A DNA stretch of 58,852 bases from Peptococcaceae bacterium (GTDB lineage Bacteria; Bacillota; Desulfotomaculia; Desulfotomaculales; Desulfocucumaceae), in the NCBI GenBank assembly GCA_023512435.1, contig JAILZP010000020.1, forward strand, positions 1 to 58,852. Direction: 5' to 3'. Positions 17,111 to 25,247 of this stretch are shown here, one piece after another. Numbering within the stretch: position 1 is the first letter of the stretch; each line of letters opens with the position of its first letter. A program made the position numbers and the translations under genes. Under the pieces are notes generated by a model. It was not told the origin of the DNA and did no database searches. It was given only the letters and a program-made list of their open reading frames with translations.

Positions 17111-18676
17111 TTGCGGGTGGCATTTTATGGCAGGGTCAGTACCGAGGAGCAGGCCGACCGGGGAAATATCACCGGCCAGGTTGAGTTTGCCCGAAAGTAT
17201 TTTGAACTGCACGGCCGGGCTGAGAATATCGACGGCTACGAAATGTACCTGGACGAAGGGGTTTCCGGGGCCATTCCGCTGGAGGAACGCCCGGAAGGGG
17301 CGAGGCTGCTGGCCGACGCCAGGGCCGGCAAAATATCCGCGGTTTATTTCTACCGCCTGGACAGGCTGGCCAGGTCCACCCAGGTGGTCCTGAGCACGTA
17401 CAATGAGCTGGAAAAGCTGAATATCAGCATTAAGTCCATGACCGAGGCCTTTGACACCGGCACCCCGGTGGGAAAATTCTTCATGACCCTGCTGGCCAGC
17501 ATAGCGGCCCTGGAACGGGACACCATCCTGGAGCGGACCCAGATGGGGAAGGAAAGGAAGGCCAGGGAAGGATGCTGGACCTCGGGTCCCCCGCCCTTCG
17601 GCTACCGCATCGGGGCCGACAAGAGGCTGGTTGTCCATAACCCGGAGGCCGAAACGGTCAGGCTTATCTTCCGGCTGTACAACGAGGGCATGAGCATGGT
17701 GCCCCTGGCCGGATACCTAAACGCCAGAGGGGTTCCGACCCCGACGGCCTCGAAAAAAAACAAAAAGGCCGGCGCCGGGCTGTGGCATGCCGGACATATC
17801 AGCCTAATCCTCCGGAACACGGTGTATATGGGTGAGTACCGCACCATGAGGAGGTCGAAAAAAAAGAAAAGTCCGGATATGATCAGGGTCCCGGCCATCG
17901 TGTCCGCCCACGAGTTCAACCGGGCCGGAAGGCTGCTGGCCGAAAACGGCCAGGCCGTCCGGGGGTTCCGGGGCAGGCGGTACCTGCTGCGGGGAATCAT
18001 ATACTGCGGTCATTGCGGCCTGGCCATGATAGGCAACAGCGGGGGCGGCGGAAGGTTTTACTACCGCTGTGCCGGCACGGTCAACCGGGGCCGGGGCAGG
18101 TCCTGCGGAAACAAGCAGGTCCGCGCGGCGTACATCGAACAGGCGGTCTGGAGCGACATCAGGGATTTCATCTGCAGCCCGGGACGGGTGGTGGAAAAAA
18201 TAAGGGTTTTGCTGGAACGGGACCATGGGGACATGGAACCGGTGGAACGGGAACTTGACCTTGTGGACCGGGCCCTGGAGGAAAAAAAGTCGGCCAGGGC
18301 CAGGATACTGTCCATGGTCTCCAGGCTGCTGATCACCGACCGGGAGGCTGAAAACGAGCTGAACAGGCTGGCCGCTGAAGTCAGTTCCCTTTCCCGCCGG
18401 CGGGACACCCTTCTGTCCCGCCGCATAGAAATCCAGGCGGCGCGAAACCACGCCGCGGATAGCGCCCTCCTCCTGGAGAAACTGTCCCGCCGGATTGACC
18501 AACTTCCGCCCAGCATGGAGGTGGTCAGGCTGCTGGTGGAAAGGGTGGTGGTGAAAACAGAAGCACGGGAGGGCAAAAGGGTTTCCCGGGCCGAGGTCCA
18601 TTACCGGTTCCGGCCCGGGGTGCAGACGGGTCCCGGCCGGGCGGATTCCGTCCCGCCAGGATTGGTTTCGAGTTAA
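17111..18676 (+). CDS. Large serine recombinase of the prkA element
   Basis: Site-specific recombinase expected to integrate and excise the element. 521 residues from TTG 17111 (after GAAAGGGG), which puts the nucleophile at Ser10 in VAFYGRVSTEEQ, as in resolvases. N-terminal catalytic domain with the Arg motif YRLDRLARS and LLASIAALERD; recombinase (DNA-binding) domain with NPEAETVRLIFRLYNEG; zinc ribbon CGHCGLAMI ... YYRCAG ... SCGNK; then a long coiled coil and a C-terminal DNA-binding tail. The gene runs to the right end of the element, its stop lying in the attR arm. Domain order and location match SpoIVCA-like enzymes of spore-gene-interrupting elements. Confidence 0.95.
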   Translation: MRVAFYGRVSTEEQADRGNITGQVEFARKYFELHGRAENIDGYEMYLDEGVSGAIPLEERPEGARLLADARAGKISAVYFYRLDRLARSTQVVLSTYNELEKLNISIKSMTEAFDTGTPVGKFFMTLLASIAALERDTILERTQMGKERKAREGCWTSGPPPFGYRIGADKRLVVHNPEAETVRLIFRLYNEGMSMVPLAGYLNARGVPTPTASKKNKKAGAGLWHAGHISLILRNTVYMGEYRTMRRSKKKKSPDMIRVPAIVSAHEFNRAGRLLAENGQAVRGFRGRRYLLRGIIYCGHCGLAMIGNSGGGGRFYYRCAGTVNRGRGRSCGNKQVRAAYIEQAVWSDIRDFICSPGRVVEKIRVLLERDHGDMEPVERELDLVDRALEEKKSARARILSMVSRLLITDREAENELNRLAAEVSSLSRRRDTLLSRRIEIQAARNHAADSALLLEKLSRRIDQLPPSMEVVRLLVERVVVKTEAREGKRVSRAEVHYRFRPGVQTGPGRADSVPPGLVSS

Positions 18677-18689
18677 GCGTTTCAGGAGA
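18663..18689 (+). repeat. attR: element arm plus core repeat
   Basis: TGGTTT (18663-18668), TTAA (18673-18676) and the 11-bp core GTTTCAGGAGA (18679-18689). Together with attL the arms make a dyad TGGTTT-N4-TTAA-N16-TTAA-N4-AAACCA in the circularised element, centred on AG at 18684-18685. Confidence 0.88.
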
Positions 18690-19706
18690 TGTTGAAGTGC
18701 GACGAGAAGTTCCTGTGGAACCTGCTGTCCCTATCGCAGGAGGGCAACTTCAAAGCCGGGCGGTTCGCCCTGATATACGCCGATGAGATGATCGTGGCCC
18801 ACACCAACGAGAACGAATACAAGGCTTTCATCGCCAACAAGAAGAACGAGGCCCTGCAGTCCCGGATCATTGTGATGAAGATACCGTACAACCTGAAGGT
18901 CAGCGACGAGGTGAAAATCTACGAAAAGCTGATCAGGCAGAGCGATCTCAAGGATATTCACATCGCCCCGCACTCCCTCAGGGTGGCCAGCATATTCTCC
19001 GTCCTGTCGAGGCTGAAGGAAAGCAAAAAGCAGGGCATGGACATTGTCAAGAAAATGAAGCTCTATGACGGGGAGGACGTGGAAGGGTTCAAGCAGAAGG
19101 ACGTTTCCGAACTGCGCAGCGAGTTTACCGACGAGGGCATGAGCGGGGTTGACCCGAGGTACGTGATTAACCGCCTCTCCTCTGCCCTGATCCGCACGTC
19201 CACCCGGTGCATCAACCCGCTGGATGTGCTCAGGGCGCTGAAGGACGGCCTGGACCAGCACGCGTCCATCACCAGGGAGGAAAAGGAGAGGCTGCTGAAT
19301 TTCATCTCCGTGGCCCGGAAGGAGTATGACGAACTGGCCAAGAAAGAAATCCAGAAGGCCTTCGTCTATTCCTACGAGGAGTCGGCCAAGGTGCTTGCAG
19401 ATAGGGATATCCGAGAACGCCAAGAAGAGTTTCCGGGAGGAAATACTGATCAGGCTTTCCACCTACGCCCGGAAAGGAAAGAAATTCGACTACCGTTCCC
19501 ACGAGCGGCTCAGGGAGGCGGTGGAGAAAAAACTGTTCGCCGACCTCAAGGATGTGGTGAAGATAACCACCTCCACCAAGACCCCGGACCCCGAGCAGCT
19601 TAAACGGATAAACGAAGTCACCGCCAAGCTTGTGGACGAGTACGGCTACTGCCCCATCTGCGCCAACGAGCTGCTCAAGTACGTGGGCAGCTTGCTGAAC
19701 CGGTAG
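18690..19706 (+). pseudogene. prkA: PrkA serine protein kinase, 3' half (with frameshifting deletion)
   Basis: C-terminal part of PrkA resuming immediately after the repeat: LKCDEKFLWNLLSLSQEGNF, ADEMIVAHTNENEY, APHSLRVASIF, DEGMSGVDPRYVINRLSSAL, and FVYSYEESAKVL. At about 19397-19403 the frame breaks: the next homologous residues, QIGISENAKKSFREEILIR, are one frame over and continue to the stop at 19706 (NELLKYVGSLLNR, the normal PrkA end). Joined halves total 1783 nt against 1896 for a 631-residue PrkA, a shortfall of about 113 nt, not a multiple of three. The lost part corresponds to the stretch between VLADNY-like and EEQIG-like residues of homologues. An assembly error cannot be excluded. 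Confidence 0.9.
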
Positions 19707-19739
19707 GGGTGGTGAACCCCGTTCCGGCAGAAAATATAC

Positions 19740-19760
19740 AATCCTGCCGGCAGGATTTTT
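19740..19760 (+). terminator. Terminator after prkA
   Basis: AATCCTGCC / GGCAGGATT inverted repeat followed by TTT, 34 bp after the prkA stop. The gap up to 20006 also holds a TATAAT-like box (19864-19869) and the leader hairpin at 19934-19991. Confidence 0.7.
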
Positions 19761-19933
19761 GAGTCTGGAAGCGAATTTATAAATATGGCAAAAATGGTGG
19801 CTGGAGCCACGTGTTAGGGAACAATGAGCAGCTGATCCGCCCCAGGGAGGCCGTCCTTAATCATTATAATCACGCGGCCCGCGGATAAATGCCCGGCGGC
19901 TTATGCTCTTCGAATCAGGATGTTTAAAAAGTG

Positions 19934-19991
19934 GCCACGAAGGCGACGTTTCCTCTTGATAGGAGGCTTTTGACTTCGTGGCTTTTTATTT
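19934..19991 (+). promoter_or_regulatory. Leader terminator/attenuator A, before the ABC operon
   Basis: GCCACGAAG / CTTCGTGGC, a 9-bp stem with a nested CCTC/GAGG hairpin, followed by TTTTTATTT. It lies 15 bp before the first gene of the transporter/CobN operon, where a terminator makes sense only as an attenuator. A look-alike leader precedes the first radical-SAM gene at 25249. Confidence 0.65.
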
Positions 19992-20006
19992 ATAAGGATG
20001 CTGGAA

Positions 20007-20945
20007 ATGGGTTCTGCAGTGCTTCGGGTTAACAACTTAGCGGTCGAATTTCCTGCTCCGGCGGGCGTCGTCAGGGCGGTGGACAGGGTGGAGCTGGCTG
20101 TCCGGGAAGGAGAGAAGGTAGCGCTGATAGGGGAAACGGGCAGCGGTAAAAGCGTGCTGCTGCTGGCTCTTTTGCGCCTTTTGCCGGCCGGTGCCCGGGT
20201 TTTGGGTGAGGTGTGGTACCGCGGAAAAGATTTGCTTGGCTGCTCACCTGATGAATTGCGCCGGATGCGCGGCAAAGAGTTGGCCTACATCCCCCAGGGC
20301 GCGGGCGGGGCGCTTAATCCCGTATTAACCGTGGGCATCCAGGTGGCTGAACCCATGGTGGTTCATTTGGGATTGACCAGGAAGGAATCCTTGCGACGGG
20401 CAATCTCTCTCCTCGATCGGCTTGGCATTCCCGAAGCTTCCCGCAGAGCTTTTGAATATCCCCACCAGTACAGCGGGGGAATGAAGCAAAGGGTGCTGGT
20501 GGCCATGGGGATGGCCGCCGAGGCGAAGGTTCTGCTGGCCGACGAGCCCACCAAAGGGGTGGACTGGCCAAGGCGGGATGAGATCCTGAATCTCTTCCTG
20601 AGTTTAAAGGAAAAGACCGTCTTGACCGTTACTCACGACCTCTGGTTTGCCGAAAGATTTTCCCAAAGGGTGGCGGTGATGTACGCAGCCCAGCTCGTGG
20701 AGGTGGCTCCGCGGGAAGATTTTTTCAGCCGGCCGCTCCATCCGTATGCGCAGGCATTGCTGGCTGCCCTGCCGGCCCGGGGGCTGAAGCCCCTGCCCGG
20801 TTACGCGCCGGCCAACACCAGCTACGGGGAGCCGGGGTGCCGCTTTCGCGGGCGCTGCCCCCGAGCTTTCAGCCGCTGCTTGGAGGAGCCGCCGCTTTTT
20901 GAGCGGAATGGCCGCCGGGTGAGGTGCTGGTTTTATGCTGATTGA
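20007..20945 (+). CDS. Peptide/nickel-type ABC transporter ATPase (OppD-like)
   Basis: One of two ATPases driving the oligopeptide/nickel-type importers of this island. 312 residues from ATG 20007 (AAGGA upstream; ATG 19998 abuts the ribosome site). Walker A GETGSGKS, Q-loop region YIPQGAGGALNPV, signature YSGGMKQRV, Walker B VLLADEPTKGVD and switch His in TVTHDLWF. The C-terminus has the family's Cys-rich tail (CRFRGRCPRAFSRC). It overlaps the next ATPase by 11 bp. There is only one ATPase pair in the window but two permease pairs (32.1 and 35.7 kb), so it may serve both. Confidence 0.93.
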   Translation: MGSAVLRVNNLAVEFPAPAGVVRAVDRVELAVREGEKVALIGETGSGKSVLLLALLRLLPAGARVLGEVWYRGKDLLGCSPDELRRMRGKELAYIPQGAGGALNPVLTVGIQVAEPMVVHLGLTRKESLRRAISLLDRLGIPEASRRAFEYPHQYSGGMKQRVLVAMGMAAEAKVLLADEPTKGVDWPRRDEILNLFLSLKEKTVLTVTHDLWFAERFSQRVAVMYAAQLVEVAPREDFFSRPLHPYAQALLAALPARGLKPLPGYAPANTSYGEPGCRFRGRCPRAFSRCLEEPPLFERNGRRVRCWFYAD

Positions 20946-21636
20946 AGGAATAGATTTGCGCAAAAGCTACCGGGTGGGCTGGCTGAAAAAAAGAGTGGTC
21001 AGGGTGCTGAGCCGGGTCAGCCTGGCCGTCAGCGAAGGAGAAACTGTCGGCATAATCGGCGGTAGCGGCAGCGGGAAAACCACCCTGGGCTTGATTTTAA
21101 CCGGCCTTATAAAGCCGGAGGGGGGCCGGGTCCTCTTTCGCGGGCGGGAATTGGACGGGATGAACGTGCGGGAAAGGAAATCTTACCGGCGCAAAGTGCA
21201 GATTATCTTTCAGCATCCCGAGACGGCTTTCAATCCCAAATGGAAACTGCTTCGCAGCTTGTCCGAACCCTATCGTCTGTATAAAATTCCCTTTGCCGAG
21301 GAGTCAGTTTTAAAGCAAATAGAGGCTGTGGGTCTTGGCGCCGAGCACCTTGCCCGTTATCCTGCGCAGTTGAGCGGCGGCGAACTGCAAAGGGCGGCCA
21401 TTGCCCGGGTCATGGCTTTGGATCCGGAGTTTATTGTCCTGGACGAGCCCACCGGTATGCTGGACGCCATTACCCAGGCGCAAATCATCAGGCTTTTCCA
21501 GGATCTCCAGAAGGATAAAGGGGTGGCCTACCTTTTCATCAGCCACGATTTGGAACTGGCCCGGTTGTTTTGCCGGCGCATATACCGGCTGCGGGAAGGG
21601 GAGCTGGAAACTTTGGGGCCGGAAAAAGGTGTTTAA
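20935..21636 (+). CDS. Peptide/nickel-type ABC transporter ATPase (OppF-like)
   Basis: Second ATPase of the pair, 233 residues. Walker A GGSGSGKTT, Q-loop IIFQHPETAFNPKW, signature LSGGELQRAAIARV, Walker B FIVLDEPTGMLD and H-loop FISHDLEL. It lacks the long C-terminal tail of OppF, which is common in the NikE subgroup. The start codon lies within the end of the preceding gene, so translation is coupled; DUF2162 follows after 3 bp. Confidence 0.92.
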   Translation: MLIEGIDLRKSYRVGWLKKRVVRVLSRVSLAVSEGETVGIIGGSGSGKTTLGLILTGLIKPEGGRVLFRGRELDGMNVRERKSYRRKVQIIFQHPETAFNPKWKLLRSLSEPYRLYKIPFAEESVLKQIEAVGLGAEHLARYPAQLSGGELQRAAIARVMALDPEFIVLDEPTGMLDAITQAQIIRLFQDLQKDKGVAYLFISHDLELARLFCRRIYRLREGELETLGPEKGV

Positions 21637-21639
21637 AAG

Positions 21640-22332
21640 ATGCCGTTTCTCAATCTGTGGATGTCGATAGTTGTTTTAGCCTGTAAAACAGGTTTTCTGG
21701 CCGCCGGTTTGGAAGCGAGAAGGCTGGTTTTAACGAGCCTTGTTTCCGGATTGGTTTTCTTTCTCGGCACATTCCTTAAGCTGGCTCCGCCGGCTGGCGA
21801 TCGGGTTCTTTTCGCCGGTCTGGCCGGCGGCGCTTTGCTCCTGATTTATCTGGGCTGGCTCGAGGCGGCAAAAAGAAGCTGGATAATCCAGGCGCTGCTG
21901 TTCGCTCCCTATCTGGCCTGCCTGATTTTCGCGGGGCTGGGGGCGGCTTTACTGGAAGGCGCCGGGGAGTTCGGCCCTTTGCAAACAACCCTGTTTTTTA
22001 TGCTGCTGGTTGCGGTGGCCGGCCTGGGCGCTAAAAAATTGCCCGGCCTGGGCAACGCTTTTAACCAGGGCCTGATCAACTTAGGGGTAATAATCATTTT
22101 TTTGCTGCTGTTCTTTCCCGGCGCAGCCACGGCGCTTGTCCTGCAAACAAGGCCGCTGGGCGTAGAGATGCAAATAAACTTTATCCCTTTGCAGATTGCC
22201 CCGGAGATTGCCGTAAAACCATTGGAAACAGTGCCCCCCGGCAAGCTGGCCATTTTGATCGCCGCTTTTGGCGGGCTGCTCTTCTCTGGTTATTTAAGCT
22301 GCGGTGTTAAGGAATGGTGGAGAGCAAGATAG
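21640..22332 (+). CDS. DUF2162-like polytopic membrane protein
   Basis: 230 residues, almost wholly hydrophobic, with about six or seven membrane segments and few charged loops. Order and context (ABC ATPases before; ExbB-like, DUF2149 and CobN-like after) match a gene set best known from methanogenic archaea in which this position is held by a DUF2162 putative transporter. My family assignment is from context and general look rather than from a firm motif. It may form a permease or a partner of the proton channel. Confidence 0.65.
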   Translation: MPFLNLWMSIVVLACKTGFLAAGLEARRLVLTSLVSGLVFFLGTFLKLAPPAGDRVLFAGLAGGALLLIYLGWLEAAKRSWIIQALLFAPYLACLIFAGLGAALLEGAGEFGPLQTTLFFMLLVAVAGLGAKKLPGLGNAFNQGLINLGVIIIFLLLFFPGAATALVLQTRPLGVEMQINFIPLQIAPEIAVKPLETVPPGKLAILIAAFGGLLFSGYLSCGVKEWWRAR

Positions 22333-22419
22333 TAGCCGGCAACAGACCGGCCCGCGGTAAAGCCCGGCAAGGGCGGAGCGGTGCCAAAACATCGTTTTGC
22401 CGGCGCAGGAGGTTGCCTG

Positions 22420-23103
22420 ATGGTCATCCCCGGTTCGGAATACCTGGTCAAAATTTTGCACGCCATCTCCCAGAGTCTTTTGATACCCGGGATTGTCGCT
22501 CTTCTTTTCTTTTTGGTCATGACCTGTTTCCAGGTGGGATCTTTTGTCGCCGAGACAAAGGAGCGACGAACCAAAAAGGCTTTTAGAACGGACGAAGTGA
22601 TGGGGAGGACAGGCCATGCCCGGAACGTGCAAATCCAAGAATTGAAGCAATTAATAGCAGAAAGAATATTCTCCCCGGAACTGAAAAAATCCATAGATCT
22701 TTTAGACTCCCGGGAGCTGTCTGTTGAGGAAAGGAAGCTGGTTGCCCAAGAGATTCTGGAGAGGCAGGAAATGCTGGCCAATAAGAAACTGGAAAAAACC
22801 GACCTGATAGCAAGGCTGGGCCCACTTTTAGGTTTAATGCTCACTTTAATTCCTTTAGGACCGGGGCTTGCCGCCCTGGGTCAGGGGGATGTGCATGCTC
22901 TGGCCCAGGCCATCATTGTTGCCTTTGACGCCACCGTGGTGGGCATTGCCACCGGGGGAACGGGCTTTTTCCTGTCCAAAATAAGAAGGCGCTGGTATGA
23001 CCAGGAGCTGAATACTCTGGAGCTGCTTTTAAATGTTGTCCTCGGGGGGGAAGGCCATGCAGGTCAAACGGAAGAAGAGGACGTGGCCGGAGGAAGAAGT
23101 TGA
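22420..23103 (+). CDS. MotA/TolQ/ExbB-family proton channel
   Basis: Membrane protein that would couple the proton gradient to work on a partner in or outside the membrane. 227 residues from ATG 22420 after AGGAGGT. One TM near residues 15-40, a long charged cytoplasmic helix region (about 45-130), then two TM segments: ARLGPLLGLMLTLIPLGPGL and HALAQAIIVAFDATVVGIATGGTGFF, the second with the Thr/Gly pattern of TolQ/ExbB. DUF2149 starts within its 3' end and would be the ExbD/TolR-like partner. Confidence 0.88.
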   Translation: MVIPGSEYLVKILHAISQSLLIPGIVALLFFLVMTCFQVGSFVAETKERRTKKAFRTDEVMGRTGHARNVQIQELKQLIAERIFSPELKKSIDLLDSRELSVEERKLVAQEILERQEMLANKKLEKTDLIARLGPLLGLMLTLIPLGPGLAALGQGDVHALAQAIIVAFDATVVGIATGGTGFFLSKIRRRWYDQELNTLELLLNVVLGGEGHAGQTEEEDVAGGRS

Positions 23104-23386
23104 TCCCAGGGTAGGCCTGCTCAACTTGATAGACCTGATGCTGGTTTTTGCGGTTGGTTTACTGGTTTCCCTGGTTTTATCCTGGAATCTCCCGGCCCTT
23201 TTCAAGACCAGTGCGGAAGAACGGAAGGAAATGCTCACCCGCATTCAAAAAGTGATCAACGTGGAAAAAGGGCGGGAGTTAAGGGAGCCGCCAGAAATCC
23301 AGAAAGGCGGCGGCGCCGGTTACCAGGAAGTGGGGACAGTTTACCGCGATTTGAAAACCGGAAAGCTGATTGTTGTCGAAAATTAA
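23057..23386 (+). CDS. DUF2149 protein (ExbD/TolR-like partner)
   Basis: 109 residues from ATG 23057, overlapping the ExbB-like gene by 47 bp. A short charged N-terminus, then DPRVGLLNLIDLMLVFAVGLLVSLVLSW: a single TM with an Asp at its start (LIDLMLVF), the place of the proton-carrying Asp in ExbD/TolR/MotB proteins. A C-terminal motif GYQEVGTVYRDLKTGKLIVVE is the DUF2149 hallmark. With the ExbB-like protein it forms a plausible energiser for the extracytoplasmic CobN-like protein. Confidence 0.88.
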   Translation: MQVKRKKRTWPEEEVDPRVGLLNLIDLMLVFAVGLLVSLVLSWNLPALFKTSAEERKEMLTRIQKVINVEKGRELREPPEIQKGGGAGYQEVGTVYRDLKTGKLIVVEN

Positions 23387-23421
23387 TCAGAAAATAGTAC
23401 CAGTCAAAAAGGATGCAGGAC

Positions 23422-25107
23422 ATGGGCAGGAAGATCGTCCCGATTTTAACCCTCGGTATAATTCTGGCGGTTTGTTGTTTTCCGGCCACGGCAGGCGGGA
23501 ACACCGCCTCTCCCAGCCGGGCCGCTTATCAGAAAGGGAAGGACCTGGCCGAAGCAGTCACCGCCGGCGTTTACAAGCAGCAGGGGCTTTTTCCTAAAAA
23601 AGTCGCTGCCTTGGTCTGGTGCGGGGAAACAGCAAGGGACGAGGGGATAATGGCCTCTTTTGTTATGAACCTGCTGGGGGTGCAGCCCGTCTGGGACCGG
23701 GAGGGGGCGATAAAGGGACTGGAACTGATCCCGGCGCGCGAACTGGCCAGGCCCCGCCTGGACGTAGTGGTTATTATCAGCGGCCTGTTCAGGGACAACT
23801 ATGCGCCGACCGTCGTTTTGATGGAGCGGGCCTGGAAAATGGCCCTGGCGGCCTCTGCTCGGGAAATTGCCAGGGATTGTCCGGAATTGAAAGATGCCCT
23901 GGCGGCGGCGCTCTTCTCTTTGGGGACGGATGCGTATTCCGCTGAAGGCGGAGAGCCCCTGGCGCAAAATTTTCCGGCCAGCAGCTGGGTGGATCTGACT
24001 AAAAAATACCTGGCGGCGGGTGAAAGTCCCGGGATTGCCGGAAGGCTGGCCGCGGCCAGAATTTTTGGCCCTTCCGTGCACGGCTACGGTGCGGGGATCA
24101 GCAGGGAAATCAAAAAGGATAGGGAAGAACTGGCTACCCTCTATCCGGATCAGCTGGGCCATTCCTACGGAGAGGAAACCTGGGGGGGGGAAAACGCTTT
24201 TCTTTTCAAGGAACACTTGAAAGACATAGAATTTGCTTTCCACAGCAGAAATACCGAATTGTACGGTTTGCTGGACAACACGGTGAGTTACGATTACGGC
24301 GGGGGGTTGCTTTTATGCCTGGAAAAGCTGAACCGGTGGAAGGAGGCAAAGCTGTTTATCTTGAGCGAAACCGCTCCTTCCGGACAAATTCAGACCCTGG
24401 CCGGATACATCGCCGGCGAATTGAGTACGAAATACTTTAATCCCCGGTGGGTGGAAGCCAATTTCGAAAAAAGTTTTGATTTTCTTCCCGGCCTGTGGGG
24501 ATGGCAGGTGACCAGCCCCCATGCCGTCCAGGAGTGGATGTGGCAGGCTGCGTACGATACCTACCTGCAAGACAGGTACGGCCTCAACGTCAGGCAAAAA
24601 ATAATTCAAGCCAATCCCTGTCTCCTCATCAGGTTTGCCGGGATCCTGATCGCCGCCAGCCGTAAGGGTTACTGGCATCCCGACCAGGTTGCCCTGAAGG
24701 AACTGGCCACCAGCTGGCTGCAGTTAACTGCGGCTTACGGCGGGAAATGCGCCTGGTACCAGGAAAACATGGAAATTACAAACTGGGCCAAATCCTTCCT
24801 GGAAAAAGCCACCCCCACGGCTCCGGAGACGGAGGAACCGGGCGGCCCGGCGTCAAAAACGGCGCTTAAAGTCAGGGATCCCGGGGAAGCGCCTGCGCCG
24901 GACAAAAAAAGCCAGGGACCCGCCGGTGGCGAAAGAAAAGCGGAAAAACAAAAAGCGCCGGAAAGGAGAGCCTATGAAGTTGAAGTGGCGCAACCTTCCG
25001 GGCTGTCCAAAATAGACCCGTCACTGCTGCCCGTTATAGGGGTGGTTATCCTTGTCATTGCAAGAACGGTAAAGCATTTTGGCGGGCGGTTAAAAAGGCA
25101 GGGTTAA
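23422..25107 (+). CDS. Secreted, membrane-anchored CobN-like chelatase domain protein
   Basis: 561 residues. Signal peptide (MGRKIVPILTLGIILAVCC...ATAGG), then a region homologous to the C-terminal half of CobN/magnesium-chelatase large subunits: VAALVWCGETARDEGIMASF, GVQPVWDREGAIKGLELIP, LDVVVIISGLFRDNYAP, and ELYGLLDNTVSYDYGGGL. A Pro/Lys/Glu-rich linker (about 455-520) leads to a C-terminal TM (LLPVIGVVILVIARTVKHFG) and a basic tail. Ordinary CobN is cytoplasmic and far longer; this form faces outward. It may strip or load a metal on a tetrapyrrole or other ligand, powered by the ExbB/DUF2149 pair. The function is inferred, not known. Confidence 0.85.
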   Translation: MGRKIVPILTLGIILAVCCFPATAGGNTASPSRAAYQKGKDLAEAVTAGVYKQQGLFPKKVAALVWCGETARDEGIMASFVMNLLGVQPVWDREGAIKGLELIPARELARPRLDVVVIISGLFRDNYAPTVVLMERAWKMALAASAREIARDCPELKDALAAALFSLGTDAYSAEGGEPLAQNFPASSWVDLTKKYLAAGESPGIAGRLAAARIFGPSVHGYGAGISREIKKDREELATLYPDQLGHSYGEETWGGENAFLFKEHLKDIEFAFHSRNTELYGLLDNTVSYDYGGGLLLCLEKLNRWKEAKLFILSETAPSGQIQTLAGYIAGELSTKYFNPRWVEANFEKSFDFLPGLWGWQVTSPHAVQEWMWQAAYDTYLQDRYGLNVRQKIIQANPCLLIRFAGILIAASRKGYWHPDQVALKELATSWLQLTAAYGGKCAWYQENMEITNWAKSFLEKATPTAPETEEPGGPASKTALKVRDPGEAPAPDKKSQGPAGGERKAEKQKAPERRAYEVEVAQPSGLSKIDPSLLPVIGVVILVIARTVKHFGGRLKRQG

Positions 25108-25161
25108 AAAAAGATGCCTTCCAGGAGGTTAATGTCAAGAACAGTTTAGCCGATTTTTAAA

Positions 25162-25191
25162 TTGACAAACTCCGCCAGGAATTGGTATAAT
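25162..25191 (+). promoter_or_regulatory. Sigma-A promoter for the radical-SAM/MFS/SBP operon
   Basis: TTGACA (25162-25167), 18-bp spacer, TATAAT (25186-25191); both boxes are perfect. Confidence 0.82.
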
Positions 25192-25247
25192 ATAGAAAAT
25201 CACCCTGCGAAAGGGTATAAACCAGACAATCATTTTAAAAAAAACCT

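Larger units (their letters stand above)
930..18689 (+). mobile_element. 17.76-kb serine-recombinase element inside prkA
   Basis: The stretch separates the two halves of prkA and equals one copy of the 11-bp repeat plus the DNA between the copies (18679 minus 919 = 17,760 bp). Recombination between repeats would create the codons GAG TTT CAG GAG ATG TTG AAG TGC across the joint, giving FQEMLKC as in PrkA homologues. The large serine recombinase gene lies against the right end, its stop codon falling inside the attR arm, as is usual for such elements. Cargo is not phage structural genes but metal, stress and redox genes, nearly all on the minus strand. Known relatives by architecture are skin (sigK) and the spoVR- or spsM-interrupting elements of sporulating Firmicutes. 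Regulated excision here is inference. Confidence 0.92.

Noticed and set aside
19397..19412. Programmed ribosomal frameshift in prkA
   Set aside because: No slippery run is present, and the protein would still lack about 37 conserved residues; a deletion explains it better.
25113..25150. 11-codon reading frame before radical-SAM gene 1
   Set aside because: Lies upstream of the promoter at 25162, so it is not in the transcript of that unit; no ribosome site of quality.
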